NCBI GenBank assembly: GCA_946406115.1
Contig: OX291558.1
Location: forward strand, 22,498,205-22,562,204
DNA: 64,000 nucleotides
From: Apoda limacodes
Lineage: Eukaryota; Arthropoda; Insecta; Lepidoptera; Limacodidae
Direction of reading: 5' to 3'
The translations under genes were made by a program, and so were the position numbers. This document shows, one piece after another, positions 56,401-60,135 of the stretch (positions within the stretch are counted from its first letter, which is position 1; the number at the start of each line of letters is the position of its first letter). The notes beneath the pieces are model-generated. The model did no database searches and was not told the DNA's origin. It saw only the letters and a program-made list of their open reading frames with translations.

Positions 56401-59371
56401 ACCTTCAAAGTGATTTTTTACTAATTCAAACTTTGTTATAGCAAGAAAGAAAAACAATCAACAAAAATTTGGCGATAAAAGCATGTTATCCACCCAGAGA
56501 AGCCCTAAAATTTGATGGAGCGCAAGCAACGGCTTTTTCATAATCAAATGCTAAATGTAAGTATCTACCTAGCTGTCTCTTCGCTTCTGACCTACAGACG
56601 AGGAGTGGTAAGTACCTAAAGAGTGTCTAGTAAATTCTCTTTTTAGTGCAGAAACAGTGATGCAACACAGGAATGGTGTATCTACTGAGTGAGAGGCAGC
56701 GGAAGTCTCGTGAACACTTCACTCAAACCGTCAGCAAAAACGGGTGGCATAGTATTCAGTGCTAAGCAGTTCTCCCAAAAATTACTAAGGCTATAATTTT
56801 TGGGGCAACATCGGCAACTTCAAACCCGTTCCGACTTGACAGTTACGGGACTATATCATAAATCGTTCAACGACAGCAACGGCAATTGCATCCGTTATCC
56901 GTTTTCGTAATTAATTTGTGATAAATAAATTTCTGATAAAACAAAAAAAACAAGTAATTAGTTGGCTGCAAGATTCATAAATATTTATACCTCTTTTAAA
57001 ATGCTAACTGCCATTTTTTTCTGTATTTGCTCCTTAAATATGCGATGCTCTGGATTGAATAAAGGCGCATGATTATCATTCGAAACAATGAGGCTAATTA
57101 AGTCTGAATACGTTCTTCTCAAGTCTTTGACTAAATCTAAAACAAAAAACAAAATTAGAAATAAAGTTTTTTTTTTTTTTAGATCATATAATTCTTACCC
57201 ATGATCCCAGGCAACGGTTGTCTTTCAGAAAACAACACAACACGTTTTGATTTTTCTAATTCCCACAGCACTCGTGAAATCCATGTGAAACTTTCACTTG
57301 TTACCGCAATATAAATAATTTTTTCGTTTTCTATGGCACACACTTTTTTAATTAAAATTAAATTATGTTCGCTGACAGCGTTTACAGTAATCACATTAAA
57401 AAAATTGTATTTTGAATGGATCTGAATCGTGTCATGTTCTATGGCCAAAACAAATGTATTGTTAGGTAAAGAATTATAAAGGGTTTTCATTTTCTGTAAC
57501 AAAAATGAGTAATAAAAAAATACAGTTATTTTAATGACTTTAGAAAACCTATCATAATAATAGGAAATCTTCAAAAACAGCTGATTCCTGAGGGCGAAGC
57601 ACGGCGAATTTATGATTAAGGAGCTCGTGGCCCAGCGGCTTTCTCGGAAACGATATGAGAACTTAAGCAACGTCGGGCGTGGTCAGTACATGAGGGTGAC
57701 CGTCTAGTGGCACAATTTTTTGAGCTCCTTCGCGCTTCGGAGGGCACGTCAGACAGTTGTTGTCATATGACAGCAGTCGTTATAATACCAAGTCAGAGGC
57801 CGACTGGGCGGCTTGAAAACTCTGACAGTCGAGTGGCCACTAGCTCGATAATTTCCGCCAATCTGCACTAGACCAGCATGGTGGACTATGGCCTAAGCCT
57901 CCTTCTCCAAGGAGAAGCAGGAGGTGGTAAGAAAAGCCTCCCTTCCTCTACGAGAGCTGTCGACTAAAATATATATAAAATAAGTTTTTCGATTTATATG
58001 TTGGGGTAGTCTGCGATAGTATTGTAATCAGTGGTAAAATATACTATATCTGTGTTATACTCTTATTTATCAGTTTTTATACCAATTAAAAAAAACTATT
58101 TCTTAGCTTCCAGATTGAGATACTAGCTGTTTTTTTTAATAAATAATATTAAAAATATGACTCATTCTTTAGTTTATGTCTTAAGTTATTACATTTAGGT
58201 CCACCACTTTCCGTCTCCTTTTAAGGTTGTGTGTTCAAACATTTTTAGTGATTACAAAAAAAAAATGGGTTGGATTTAAAAAGAAACATTTTAAAACCCT
58301 CGCGAGTTTAGAGTTTTTTTATAACGTTCAGCACACCAAAATTAGAAATGCAAGTTGGCTCGATTCTGGTGTCCTGGAGTATATTATTGTTTTTTAAAAA
58401 AGCCTAGGTCTAATTAAGCATGATATACACTTAACTAAATTTAAAATTTAAAATAATAATATATATAGCCTATAGCAACTATTTATTTAGGTAAAACGTG
58501 ATCGTTAAGAATTTATGTAAGTGTGATGATTTGCATTCATTCCAAAATCATTAAAACTCATTAAGTACTTCTTACCATCTCGTTGCCCAACAAATCGTCT
58601 GTTATAATTAAATGAGAACTCATTAACATAGTATTTTTTGCAAAAATAGTATCGATGTCATCATTTCCAATTGAAACTGCCTTGATATCAAACCTTTCTC
58701 TTGGCATTGTGTCAGTTATGTTTTTTAATTTTGCGCATAATCCCAAATTAGAATTTTTTGTTAATTCTACAATATTAACTTTTGTATCCGGGACATTTTC
58801 AGCCACTATTTGTATGTTAATTTGGAGGACGGTGTTTATCTGTAATTAATGAGGAATTTAATAAATATTTGAATCTCTTAGACTAATTTATTTCATCCAA
58901 TTCTTCTTCTTACGTCATTTAGTCCAGTAATATTGTATGGAATAAACACTTTCGATTTCAACTCAAACGCTTCATTATCAGTTTTTAGGTAATCCGCGAA
59001 TTCCAAATTTTGCATTTCAACCCCGCAGCATCTAATAAAAAATAGAAAAAAAAAACACATATTTTGACTAAGTTAGATATTAATCTATATAATATGTATA
59101 ACCTTGAATTTATTATTGCTCTTACTTTGTAGATCCAAGACGTGTTGTTTCAAAAATTTGCTGTTTTTCAATTGCTTCTTTGCTTATGCTAAATTTACTA
59201 GTGGATATAACTAGCTTGTTAATTAATTTAGGAACAGAAACACCTTCAAAATTTCTTGAAAGTATATTTAGTTGGATGAGGCCATCAAGGAACGTAACCC
59301 AGTTATCATTCCATTTAATAAATGCTTTAGTAGCGTTTCCATTTGTTGAAAGTATTGACTGAACATCATGC
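14180..59371 (-). CDS. Divergent fatty acid synthase paralog, C-terminal 1,322 residues in 21 exons (5' part outside window)
   Basis: This is a type I animal fatty acid synthase homologue, a cytosolic multidomain protein that normally builds acyl chains on its own carrier domain. The exons listed below run DH end, pseudo-methyltransferase/pseudo-KR, ER, KR, ACP, TE, which is the FAS order. Exon lengths sum to 3,970 nt (one leftover base, then 1,323 codons with the stop), and every junction keeps phase. I see no internal stop or frameshift. KR, ER and ACP have lost hallmark residues whereas TE keeps its triad, so de novo synthesis by this protein alone is unlikely (inference). The last exon ends in TAA at 14182-14180. 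KS, MAT and the first DH half must lie right of 59371. Introns reach 14 kb and carry LINEs. It could instead be an early pseudogene; the open frame argues against that. Confidence 0.88.
14850..15130 (-). mobile_element. Decayed Helitron-like element (FAS last intron)
   Basis: TAGCTTTTGCCCACAACTTCGTC resembles the reversed CTAG end (CTAGCTTTTGCCCGCGGCTTCGCC), followed by CTATAGCAAGCTATACCTATAGCT and GTCCTTCTCCGTCTC. Weak; the other terminus is unclear. 15131-16222 holds nothing else recognised. Confidence 0.45.
16223..16325 (-). CDS. FAS exon: thioesterase nucleophile
   Basis: It reads [20 protein letters not shown] and then [19 protein letters not shown] is the GxSxG nucleophile elbow of the FAS thioesterase (GYSYG in vertebrates), so the catalytic serine is kept. 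Acceptor CCCACAG, donor GTAGTTC, phase 0 in and 1 out. Confidence 0.9.
16677..16992 (-). mobile_element. Helitron-like element, minus orientation
   Basis: CTAGCTTTTACCCGCGGCTCCGCCCGTCCTAAATT opens it, CTATGTCCTGTTTAAGGAC and CATCCAGTGGTTGAAGCGTGA lie inside, and TTCGCATTTAAAATATTAATGGA closes it. This is the reverse of the 8845-9165 layout. Confidence 0.65.
16994..17310 (-). mobile_element. Second Helitron-like element, adjacent and same orientation
   Basis: TAGCTGGTGGGAATTTTGCTAGCGGCCCCAGCCGC opens it and TTGCATTTATAATATTTATAGGA closes it. It directly abuts the previous copy, so this is a tandem pair of diverged copies. Confidence 0.6.
17465..17641 (-). CDS. FAS exon: thioesterase start
   Basis: The exon begins with four Glu, then [20 protein letters not shown] and ends EQMATNVVN. 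This matches the first strand and oxyanion-side loop of animal FAS TE (LF.V.PIEG....F..LA..L). Acceptor TTTATAG, donor GTAAGTAAC, phase 0 at both ends. Confidence 0.85.
17715..18226 (+). mobile_element. RTE-like LINE, 3' fragment of the RT ORF
   Basis: [21 protein letters not shown], then LKTKVFNRC-like [19 protein letters not shown], then [14 protein letters not shown] and AQDRA..., ending IGQWIAVG. This is the conserved C-terminal order of lepidopteran RTE elements ([46 protein letters not shown]). Multiple frameshifts. It ends eight bases before the FAS exon at 18234. Confidence 0.75.
18234..18384 (-). CDS. FAS exon: ACP-TE linker
   Basis: It encodes [20 protein letters not shown] and on to EDELLS-type residues, ending TKLSNGIIE. 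The position and the pattern (end of ACP, then a low-complexity linker with P..P) fit the segment between ACP and TE. Acceptor TTTATTTAG, donor GTTAGTAT, phase 2 in and 0 out. Confidence 0.75.
18455..18655 (+). repeat. Short GC-richer repeat-like unit, unassigned
   Basis: Two similar strings (GGTCTGATGATGGAGCTGGAAGG and GGCCCCAATGATGAAGCTGCAAGGGGACA) lie about 115 bases apart. The 63-codon frame over it has no recognisable domain. Confidence 0.35.
18770..19005 (+). mobile_element. LINE 3' tail
   Basis: CTTCTTGCCAGCTCTTTTTGGCAGAAATT, then TTGACGATTCAAAAGTG, then CTTGAATAAAGTTTGATTTGAGTTTGAG, the 3' UTR ending of a common lepidopteran LINE whose last bases are short GATTTGAGTTTGAG repeats. Confidence 0.6.
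19296..19446 (-). CDS. FAS exon: acyl carrier protein domain without the DSL serine
   Basis: The position between ILG and the pre-TE linker is that of ACP. It reads [20 protein letters not shown] and then [15 protein letters not shown]. Canonical FAS ACP has L.DLG.DSLM.VE..Q.LER.F. The framework (LA, V..RQ, YNL) can be followed, but DFINNQ replaces the GxDSL site and no Ser stands near it, so phosphopantetheine attachment is not expected. Acceptor TTTTCAG, donor GTAAGT, phase 1 in and 2 out. Confidence 0.78.
19523..19697 (-). CDS. FAS exon: KR-ACP linker
   Basis: It encodes [20 protein letters not shown] followed by SVFKALE and ends [10 protein letters not shown]. This matches the insect FAS linker ..SV...VE.FL...H..V.S.V....K and the ILG that opens ACP helix 1. 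Acceptor TTTTTCAG, donor GTAATT, phase 0 in and 1 out. Confidence 0.78.
20100..20660 (-). mobile_element. Jockey-like LINE reverse transcriptase fragment
   Basis: On the minus strand: [29 protein letters not shown], then [27 protein letters not shown] and [13 protein letters not shown]. This is the palm and thumb of the same LINE family as 13069-13992. Frameshifts and stops are present. It lies in the intron between KR and linker exons. Confidence 0.75.
20894..21029 (-). CDS. FAS exon: ketoreductase C-terminus, catalytic Ser/Tyr region lost
   Basis: The exon reads [19 protein letters not shown] and then [10 protein letters not shown], ending LRAECIDQ. It aligns with FYFVVFSS.S...GN.GQ.NYG.AN..MERICE of FAS KR. 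The stretch is about six residues shorter and has no Tyr, so the catalytic tyrosine and its serine partner are gone while the framing sequence (FVV, ERICE) is kept. Acceptor TTTCAG, donor GTATAG. Confidence 0.87.
21560..21775 (+). repeat. Tandem duplication, period 99 bp
   Basis: CCCTGTTGCGACCCC and TTTTAATGACTT appear twice, 99 bases apart, with GTCA(C/A)AAAAA...CCC before and AAAA(G)AG(T/G)... after. Two diverged units. Confidence 0.65.
21780..22870. other. Repeat-derived sequence of uncertain type
   Basis: 21870-22000 (GGAAGTTTCTTGTCACTTCTTC..., GCGCTGGGCGGCCGATGG) looks like an old LINE 3' region. 22384-22580 shares the 29-mer CTTGCAAACTTCTTTGTATTCTTAGTATT with 50030-50058. 22600-22770 (TATGTCCTTTTCCGGGACTCAAAC...TTGCATTTATAATATTTAT) is the body of a Helitron-like copy without clear ends. 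Confidence 0.4.
22870..23045 (-). mobile_element. LINE C-terminal fragment
   Basis: The minus strand reads [20 protein letters not shown] and [12 protein letters not shown], resembling the RTE-like C-terminal W...A.DR..W..LEEA segment. Short and without other parts of an element. Confidence 0.45.
23396..23550 (+). other. Candidate isolated exon-like open frame
   Basis: Behind an acceptor-like ATCTTTAG the frame reads [20 protein letters not shown] and [15 protein letters not shown] and stops at TAA near 23569. It is richer in GC than its surroundings. GD.I...A..L..G....(I)EV.I faintly recalls the end of hotdog-fold acyl-CoA thioesterases, but this is a guess from one short stretch and no partner exon was found. 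Confidence 0.2.
23570..24510. other. FAS intron, AT-rich, nothing recognised
   Basis: No repeat or coding similarity supported. Confidence 0.4.
24513..24764 (-). CDS. FAS exon: ketoreductase middle part
   Basis: The exon reads [20 protein letters not shown] and [20 protein letters not shown] and ends [10 protein letters not shown]. It aligns with FAS KR (G..V.VST.NI......L..EA..LGPVGG.FNLA.VL.D). The Lys of K.SGT..LD is present as AMKVSNLDL. Acceptor ATTTAAG, donor GTAAGT, with split codons at both ends. Confidence 0.87.
25079..25217 (-). CDS. FAS exon: ketoreductase N-terminus, nucleotide motif lost
   Basis: The exon reads [20 protein letters not shown] and [13 protein letters not shown]. 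The frame matches FAS KR (K.YI..GGLGGFGLELA.WL..RGA.KLVL.SR) nearly residue for residue, but GGLGG is CDESD and the TSR after the second strand is NMA. NADPH binding in the usual way is therefore unlikely. Acceptor CATCAG, donor GTAAGA, phase 2 in and 2 out. Confidence 0.87.
25948..26290. repeat. GGTACGGAACCCT-family element, copy 2 (truncated)
   Basis: AAAACCGGCCAAGTGCGAGTCACGCTTCCGTACC, CAAACGTGATTTTTTTGCCG in reverse, TTGTATGGAAGCCCCCCTTAAATAA, AGCGGCAACAGAAATACAT and CAAATTTCAACTGTCTAACTATCACGG match the other copies. The far terminus is missing. Confidence 0.7.
26377..26569 (-). CDS. FAS exon: end of enoyl reductase
   Basis: It encodes [20 protein letters not shown] and then [20 protein letters not shown], the C-terminal strand of ER (I..G...PL...VF...EEAFR.M..G.H.GKVV.K). 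The end is uncertain. The donor that keeps frame with the KR exon is A|GTCCGT at 26376, a weak GT site. If it is not used, the frame reads on for four codons to TAG at about 26362-26360 and the protein would end without KR, ACP and TE. Confidence 0.8.
26690..27000 (+). mobile_element. LINE 3' end
   Basis: GGGGTCCTAGCGCTAAGG, then the frame [28 protein letters not shown] and AT-rich tail. [10 protein letters not shown] is the typical last peptide of insect LINEs near the 3' end. It lies in the intron just upstream of the 26377-26569 exon. Confidence 0.5.
27360..28000 (+). repeat. Dispersed element remnant with decayed ORF
   Basis: Inverted counterpart of 4130-4440. It has GTTAATAATTCACTAATAATAAAAG, GTTCGCAACTCGTGCCCAAAGTTTGGACGCCATCAGTGCATGGGGGGAGGGGGGCG, then an ATG frame [20 protein letters not shown] that stops soon, then [19 protein letters not shown] transposon with a transposase remnant is likely; the acidic, Ser-rich start recalls piggyBac-type proteins but is not proof. 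Confidence 0.45.
28417..28592 (-). mobile_element. tRNA-derived SINE, copy 1
   Basis: On the minus strand: TGGTAGTGTGGCCGACTGC (A-box-like), GGTGTGGGTTCGATTCCCGCACAGG (B box), body AACATTTGTGTTTATCTTGAGTCTGGGTGTAATTATG, end TGTATTTGTATCCGTTGT. It sits 38 bases from the FAS exon at 28631. Confidence 0.8.
28631..28795 (-). CDS. FAS exon: enoyl reductase, later part
   Basis: The exon reads [28 protein letters not shown] and ends HANIGERK. It matches the FAS pattern ..RCL...GRFLEIGK.D...N..LGM...L....Y..I...S.F. The G-R before FLEIGK is I-G-V, so the glycine-rich turn is weak, while the Asp after it is kept. Acceptor ATTTTAG, donor GTAAGT, phase 0 at both ends. A tRNA-derived SINE lies just beyond each side. 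Confidence 0.85.
28975..29087 (-). CDS. FAS exon: enoyl reductase central part
   Basis: After completing Glu it reads [19 protein letters not shown] and [16 protein letters not shown]. It aligns with FAS ER G.GVDLVLNSL..EKLQAS. The Lys of EEK, used in ER catalysis, falls in GAHRE here, with no Lys at the site. Acceptor TTTTTTTGTAG, donor GTAAGT, phase 2 in and 0 out. Confidence 0.82.
29209..29381 (-). mobile_element. tRNA-derived SINE, copy 2
   Basis: Same family and orientation as copy 1: GGTGTGGATTCGAATCCCGCATTGG B box, AAACATTTGTGTTTGTCTTGAGTCTGGGTGTATTTATG body, same TGTATTTGTATCCGTTGT end. It lies 121 bases upstream of exon 28975-29087. The 195-codon plus frame across this region is a shadow. 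Confidence 0.8.
29550..31690 (+). mobile_element. Jockey-like LINE, 5'-to-mid ORF2 (endonuclease and RT), broken
   Basis: 30210-30611 encodes the endonuclease ([20 protein letters not shown] is the conserved LGDFNAH active-site motif). 30950-31260 encodes the spacer ([22 protein letters not shown]). 31300-31620 has [54 protein letters not shown] and AKDFDRVWH. Stops and shifts break the frame, and the RT palm YADD and 3' end are missing after 31690. 29550-30100 may hold the end of ORF1. It is in the 9.3-kb ER intron. Confidence 0.8.
31700..34600. other. FAS intron, no recognised gene
   Basis: AT-rich with a few open frames of 60-92 codons (for example 32328-32606) that have no motif I know. 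A short (TA)n run lies at 34349-34367. A small palindrome (TTCTTTGTCT/AGACAAGAAAGAA) lies near 33091-33120. Confidence 0.35.
34611..34760. repeat. Direct repeat, unit 1
   Basis: GTTTCCCTGAAAATTAGGGTAC, GACCTTATTTGAAAATACTAGCTCTTATTTATG, GTACGTAAAT and TTTTGCACTGAGATGA recur at 35162-35320 in the same order. Confidence 0.7.
35162..35320. repeat. Direct repeat, unit 2
   Basis: GTTTCCCCGAAAATTAGGATAC, GACCTTATTCGAAAATACTAGTTCTTATTTATG, GTACGTAAAT and TTTCGCACTGAGATAA. Roughly 80% identical to unit 1. Confidence 0.7.
35490..37861 (+). mobile_element. R1-clade LINE fragment, GC-rich, with poly(A) end
   Basis: The main frame 35949-36893 has [71 protein letters not shown] and [15 protein letters not shown], which are R1-type RT motifs in order. 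A TGA at 36891 and a shift lead to [16 protein letters not shown] and [12 protein letters not shown], where the catalytic YADD is YADH. Later frames are broken up to the end near 37848, followed by 13 A. The endonuclease N-terminus is absent, so it is 5'-truncated. GC content far exceeds the flanks. The long minus-strand frames are shadows. Confidence 0.85.
38396..38567 (-). CDS. FAS exon: enoyl reductase nucleotide-binding segment
   Basis: The exon reads [27 protein letters not shown] and onward to [11 protein letters not shown]. It aligns with the Rossmann entry of FAS ER, G..VLIH.G.GGVGQAAI. The GGVGQ loop is SALGQ here, so two glycines of the NADPH loop are missing while the flanking framework is kept. 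Acceptor TTTTTAACAG, donor GTAAG, phase 0 in and phase 1 out. It stands alone between introns of 9.3 and 14.2 kb. Confidence 0.88.
38965..40560 (+). mobile_element. LINE with ORF1 joined to the ORF2 tail (internal deletion)
   Basis: ORF1: [56 protein letters not shown] and [19 protein letters not shown], a known lepidopteran LINE ORF1 layout (coiled coil then RNA-binding-like domain), broken by stops. It is followed directly at 40009-40191 by [22 protein letters not shown], the last peptide of ORF2 (S..VRLWN.LP..I). The 3' UTR has AAAGGTTGTCTGGAAGAGATCGCTTTAAAGCGATAAGACCGCC and AATAAAGTATAATAATAAATAATA. Confidence 0.75.
41355..41470. repeat. (GT)n microsatellite
   Basis: Nearly pure GTGT run with a few GA/GC steps, inside the LINE 3' UTR. 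Confidence 0.9.
41585..44528 (-). pseudogene. LINE ORF2: endonuclease and reverse transcriptase
   Basis: From about 44528 down: [20 protein letters not shown] and IIILSECW (endonuclease start), [10 protein letters not shown], then RT with [94 protein letters not shown] follows INEL at 42484-42482, then [14 protein letters not shown] keeps the catalytic Asp pair. A frameshift near 42290 leads to [19 protein letters not shown] and the C-terminus at 41585. The listed left edge at 44463 is a GTG; the open frame extends to about 44528 without an ATG. Confidence 0.85.
44896..45744 (-). pseudogene. LINE ORF1 with coiled coil and FP25K-like C-terminus, one nonsense codon
   Basis: The frame begins at ATG 45744, runs 98 codons to a TAA (CAC CAA TAA GAA GAC near 45447), and continues in the same frame for about 183 codons to 44896. 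The middle is a Lys/Glu-rich coiled coil. The end has [14 protein letters not shown] and [20 protein letters not shown], which is the conserved block shared by many insect LINE ORF1 proteins and baculovirus FP proteins. It would bind LINE RNA in particles. A single base change separates the two halves. Confidence 0.8.
47610..49488. mobile_element. GGTACGGAACCCT-family element, copy 3, inserted in the LINE RT
   Basis: Left end TTTTTAGGGTTCGGTACCCGAAGGGTAATTAGCG with (GTCC)n, right end GATAATGGGTACGGAACCCTTCATGCGCGAGTCCGACTCCCACTTGGCC. It is flanked by GATTTT on both sides (47604-47609 and 49483-49488), a likely target duplication. Removing it brings the two RT halves of the host LINE together. 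Its middle is itself interrupted by another LINE. Confidence 0.75.
48057..49350 (+). mobile_element. Inner LINE RT fragment nested in copy 3
   Basis: [59 protein letters not shown] (YADD lost), [36 protein letters not shown] and [15 protein letters not shown], followed by a 3' UTR ending CTGAATAAATAAATAAAATAAATAAAA. This is a 5'-truncated copy with several shifts. Confidence 0.75.
50028..50428 (+). mobile_element. 5'-truncated LINE 3' end inserted in the LINE
   Basis: GAGTTTCTTGCCGGTTCTTCTCAGTACAAGG, GACATTCATAAGTGCTCAATTATTGTAGCC and CTGAATAAATTATATTGAATTTGAATTTGAA are a typical LINE 3' UTR. The host frame (SWTVQI then [10 protein letters not shown]) resumes directly after it, flanked by a short AAAT on both sides. 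Confidence 0.65.
51416..52160 (+). other. Unassigned open frames beside the inverted repeat
   Basis: 51416-51619 and 51831-52085 (84 codons, with [20 protein letters not shown]) are open, but I do not recognise a family. The second begins inside the left arm of the inverted repeat. Possibly a decayed transposon. Confidence 0.3.
51772..51906. repeat. Inverted repeat, left arm
   Basis: ATAACGAATTAGTATTAT...GTATTTC. Its reverse complement occurs at 53168-53301 at better than 90% identity by eye. The two arms enclose the FAS exon 52803-52953. Confidence 0.85.
52803..52953 (-). CDS. FAS exon: enoyl reductase, substrate-side part
   Basis: It encodes [16 protein letters not shown] and then [20 protein letters not shown]. 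This is a clear match to the FAS ER pattern RVMGM...L.W.VP..W.LEEAA.VP..Y.TAYY.L, and the exon ends AYYCL at a GTAAGTAG donor in phase 0. The next exon lies 14 kb away across an intron of LINEs. Inverted repeats of about 135 bp (51772-51906 and 53168-53301) flank it. Confidence 0.9.
53168..53301. repeat. Inverted repeat, right arm
   Basis: GAAATACATTTTCCAACATAG...TAATTCGTTAT, the counterpart of 51772-51906. Confidence 0.85.
53302..55578. other. FAS intron; one probable Helitron remnant
   Basis: AT-rich. 54230-54440 (ATAAATAGGAAAATGAGTTTGTTCATTTG..., CTACAGCCATAGCATGCTATA) resembles the Helitron-like body without clear ends. 55155-55205 has a TATTC-rich run. A 70-codon plus frame at 53462-53674 has no recognised motif. 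Confidence 0.35.
55579..55682 (-). CDS. FAS exon: start of enoyl reductase
   Basis: The exon reads [17 protein letters not shown] and ends [11 protein letters not shown]. It aligns with the ER substrate side, V.Y..LNF.DVM.A.G...G.EFSGRD in animal FAS. The usual LNFRDVM is GISERDV here, so this part has diverged. Phase 0 in; the split AG|T codon joins to SGKQVMG of the next exon. Confidence 0.85.
55766..55912 (-). CDS. FAS exon: pre-ER segment (GNWGGYYYT)
   Basis: The 49-codon exon begins [19 protein letters not shown], matching the G.WG.YR/Y segment just before the FAS enoyl reductase. Acceptor TTAAAG and donor GTAAG give phase 0 at both ends. The 5' 89 bases are repeated in the adjacent 151-bp duplication at 55974-56124, so two near-identical acceptors lie 150 bp apart. 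Only this copy keeps the 3' half and the donor. Confidence 0.82.
55824..55973. repeat. Tandem duplication, unit 1 (exon part and acceptor)
   Basis: 150 bp covering bases 55824-55912 of a FAS exon plus 61 bp of upstream intron. Repeated immediately as unit 2. Confidence 0.95.
55974..56124. repeat. Tandem duplication, unit 2 (orphan half-exon)
   Basis: 151 bp, differing by a handful of bases and one extra A. The exon part (56062-55974 on the minus strand) has [19 protein letters not shown] instead of GNWGGYYY. It has an acceptor but no donor, and reading on reaches TAA within about 12 codons. Confidence 0.95.
56125..56990. other. FAS intron, nothing recognised
   Basis: No element or gene supported. 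Confidence 0.4.
56991..57136 (-). CDS. FAS exon: pseudo-KR end
   Basis: It reads [17 protein letters not shown] and continues to AVSILKE, matching the GLV.CLR.E segment before ER in FAS. Phase 2 in and phase 0 out, with acceptor GTTTTAG and donor GTATAAAT. Confidence 0.78.
57199..57493 (-). CDS. FAS exon: pseudo-ketoreductase region
   Basis: The exon encodes about 98 residues ending [10 protein letters not shown], a segment that precedes the conserved G.M.LV..LR..(P) stretch of the pseudo-KR in animal FAS. The acceptor is GTTACAG and the donor GTAAG. It leaves phase 1, completed to Asp by the next exon. An open frame runs upstream into the intron, but the acceptor at 57494-57495 marks the true start. 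Confidence 0.8.
57610..57975 (+). mobile_element. 5S rRNA-derived SINE
   Basis: ACTTAAGCAACGTCGGGCGTGGTCAGTACATGAGGGTGACCG at 57661-57702 is the internal-promoter and 3' part of 5S rRNA (AGTTAAGCAACGTCGGGCG.GGT.AGTACTTGGATGGGTGACCG). The tail GCCAATCTGCACTAGACCAGCATGGTGGACTATGGCCTAAGCC is a known lepidopteran SINE body. It is in a FAS intron, antisense to the gene. Confidence 0.8.
57976..58575. other. FAS intron, AT-rich, nothing recognised
   Basis: No supported feature. Confidence 0.4.
58576..58839 (-). CDS. FAS exon: pseudo-methyltransferase region
   Basis: This 88-codon exon falls in the non-catalytic methyltransferase-like core that animal FAS keeps as structure. It contains [16 protein letters not shown]. 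Both ends are phase 0, with a TTACAG acceptor and a GTAAG donor. The plus-strand open frame over the same bases is a shadow. Confidence 0.75.
58914..59031 (-). CDS. FAS exon: DH to pseudo-methyltransferase linker
   Basis: After the borrowed two bases it reads [17 protein letters not shown] and so on to GLND. GVEM plus a hydrophobic stretch is typical of the segment following DH in insect FAS. The acceptor is TTTTATTAG and the donor GTAAGAAG. Phase 2 in and phase 0 out fit both neighbours. Confidence 0.75.
59126..59371 (-). CDS. FAS exon: end of dehydratase domain
   Basis: The exon encodes 82 residues containing [15 protein letters not shown], which matches the conserved W.NNWV.F.D..LQ stretch in the second hotdog of insect FAS dehydratase domains. 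It begins with one base completing a codon from an upstream exon that I could not locate, behind a T-rich acceptor, and ends in phase 2 at a GTAAG donor. The region just before it normally carries the dehydratase aspartate, and here only HDVQSI remains, so DH activity cannot be judged. Confidence 0.8.
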
Positions 59372-60048
59372 CTTCAAAAAAAAAAAAAAAATTATACTCA
59401 TCATTTTTAGCGATAATTGTTGTTTTTACACCTACATCTACAAAAAGTCATTTGTAATAGATTGATTTCTTAAACTTACGTACTGCTTTTATTTTCTATG
59501 CACCTTACATACCATATGATGCTCATAGCTTTGTTTGCGTAGATTTAGAAAAGCCAAGTTTCTTTTTCATTTTGCGTAGTATGTGTATAACTGGTTGACA
59601 AATTAACCATTTTCTTTACGGTATAGATCTTACACTTATAAGTTATACTTCTTCGCTTTATTTTTAGATATAATATTGATCCTGGACTCTCTACAGCCTT
59701 AAGGAATATGGTGAAAAATAGTCACATGATTTTAACAACCTATCAACATCAGCTGCAAACGTGGCGGTTCAATAAAACATCGCACATTCGGGACCTTATC
59801 TTATGACCTTGGACAAAGCTGTATTTTGGAAAACCTATCAATTTAACGGGCAAAAGAAAGCAAGATAGGAATGCCTAAGTGTCGATTTAATCACAACACT
59901 GCTCAGCAGCTTCCCTTAACAAACCACAGGCATAGGACGTCGTTTACAAAAAGTATACATGACTAGGCTTTTCTTAACTGATAACTGAACAGTTTTCAGT
60001 TAATCTTGATTCATAACTTTTTTTAACAAAACGTAGTTCGTTCGTTAA

Positions 60049-60135
60049 AAAAGATGCACTAAAAAGGTAATAATAATTACTTATTTCCAAAAATCTGATC
60101 TGAATTACAGTTTAAATTTCAATGTCATAATCTAG
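60049..60135. repeat. Single arm and loop of the 6481-6663 hairpin family
   Basis: AAAAAAGATGCACTAAAAAGGTAATAATAATTACTTATTTCCAAAAATCTGATCTGAATTACAGTTT matches 6490-6562. Confidence 0.75.

Noticed and set aside
57494..57670. N-terminal extension of the 163-codon frame
   Set aside because: Lies upstream of the splice acceptor; intron sequence with no FAS similarity.
57661..57702. Possible 5S rRNA gene
   Set aside because: Only the internal and 3' part is 5S-like and it is fused to a SINE body.
59420..59479. Possible small FAS exon ending TAC|GTAAGT
   Set aside because: Right phase for the next exon but no similarity to the DH region and no clear acceptor.
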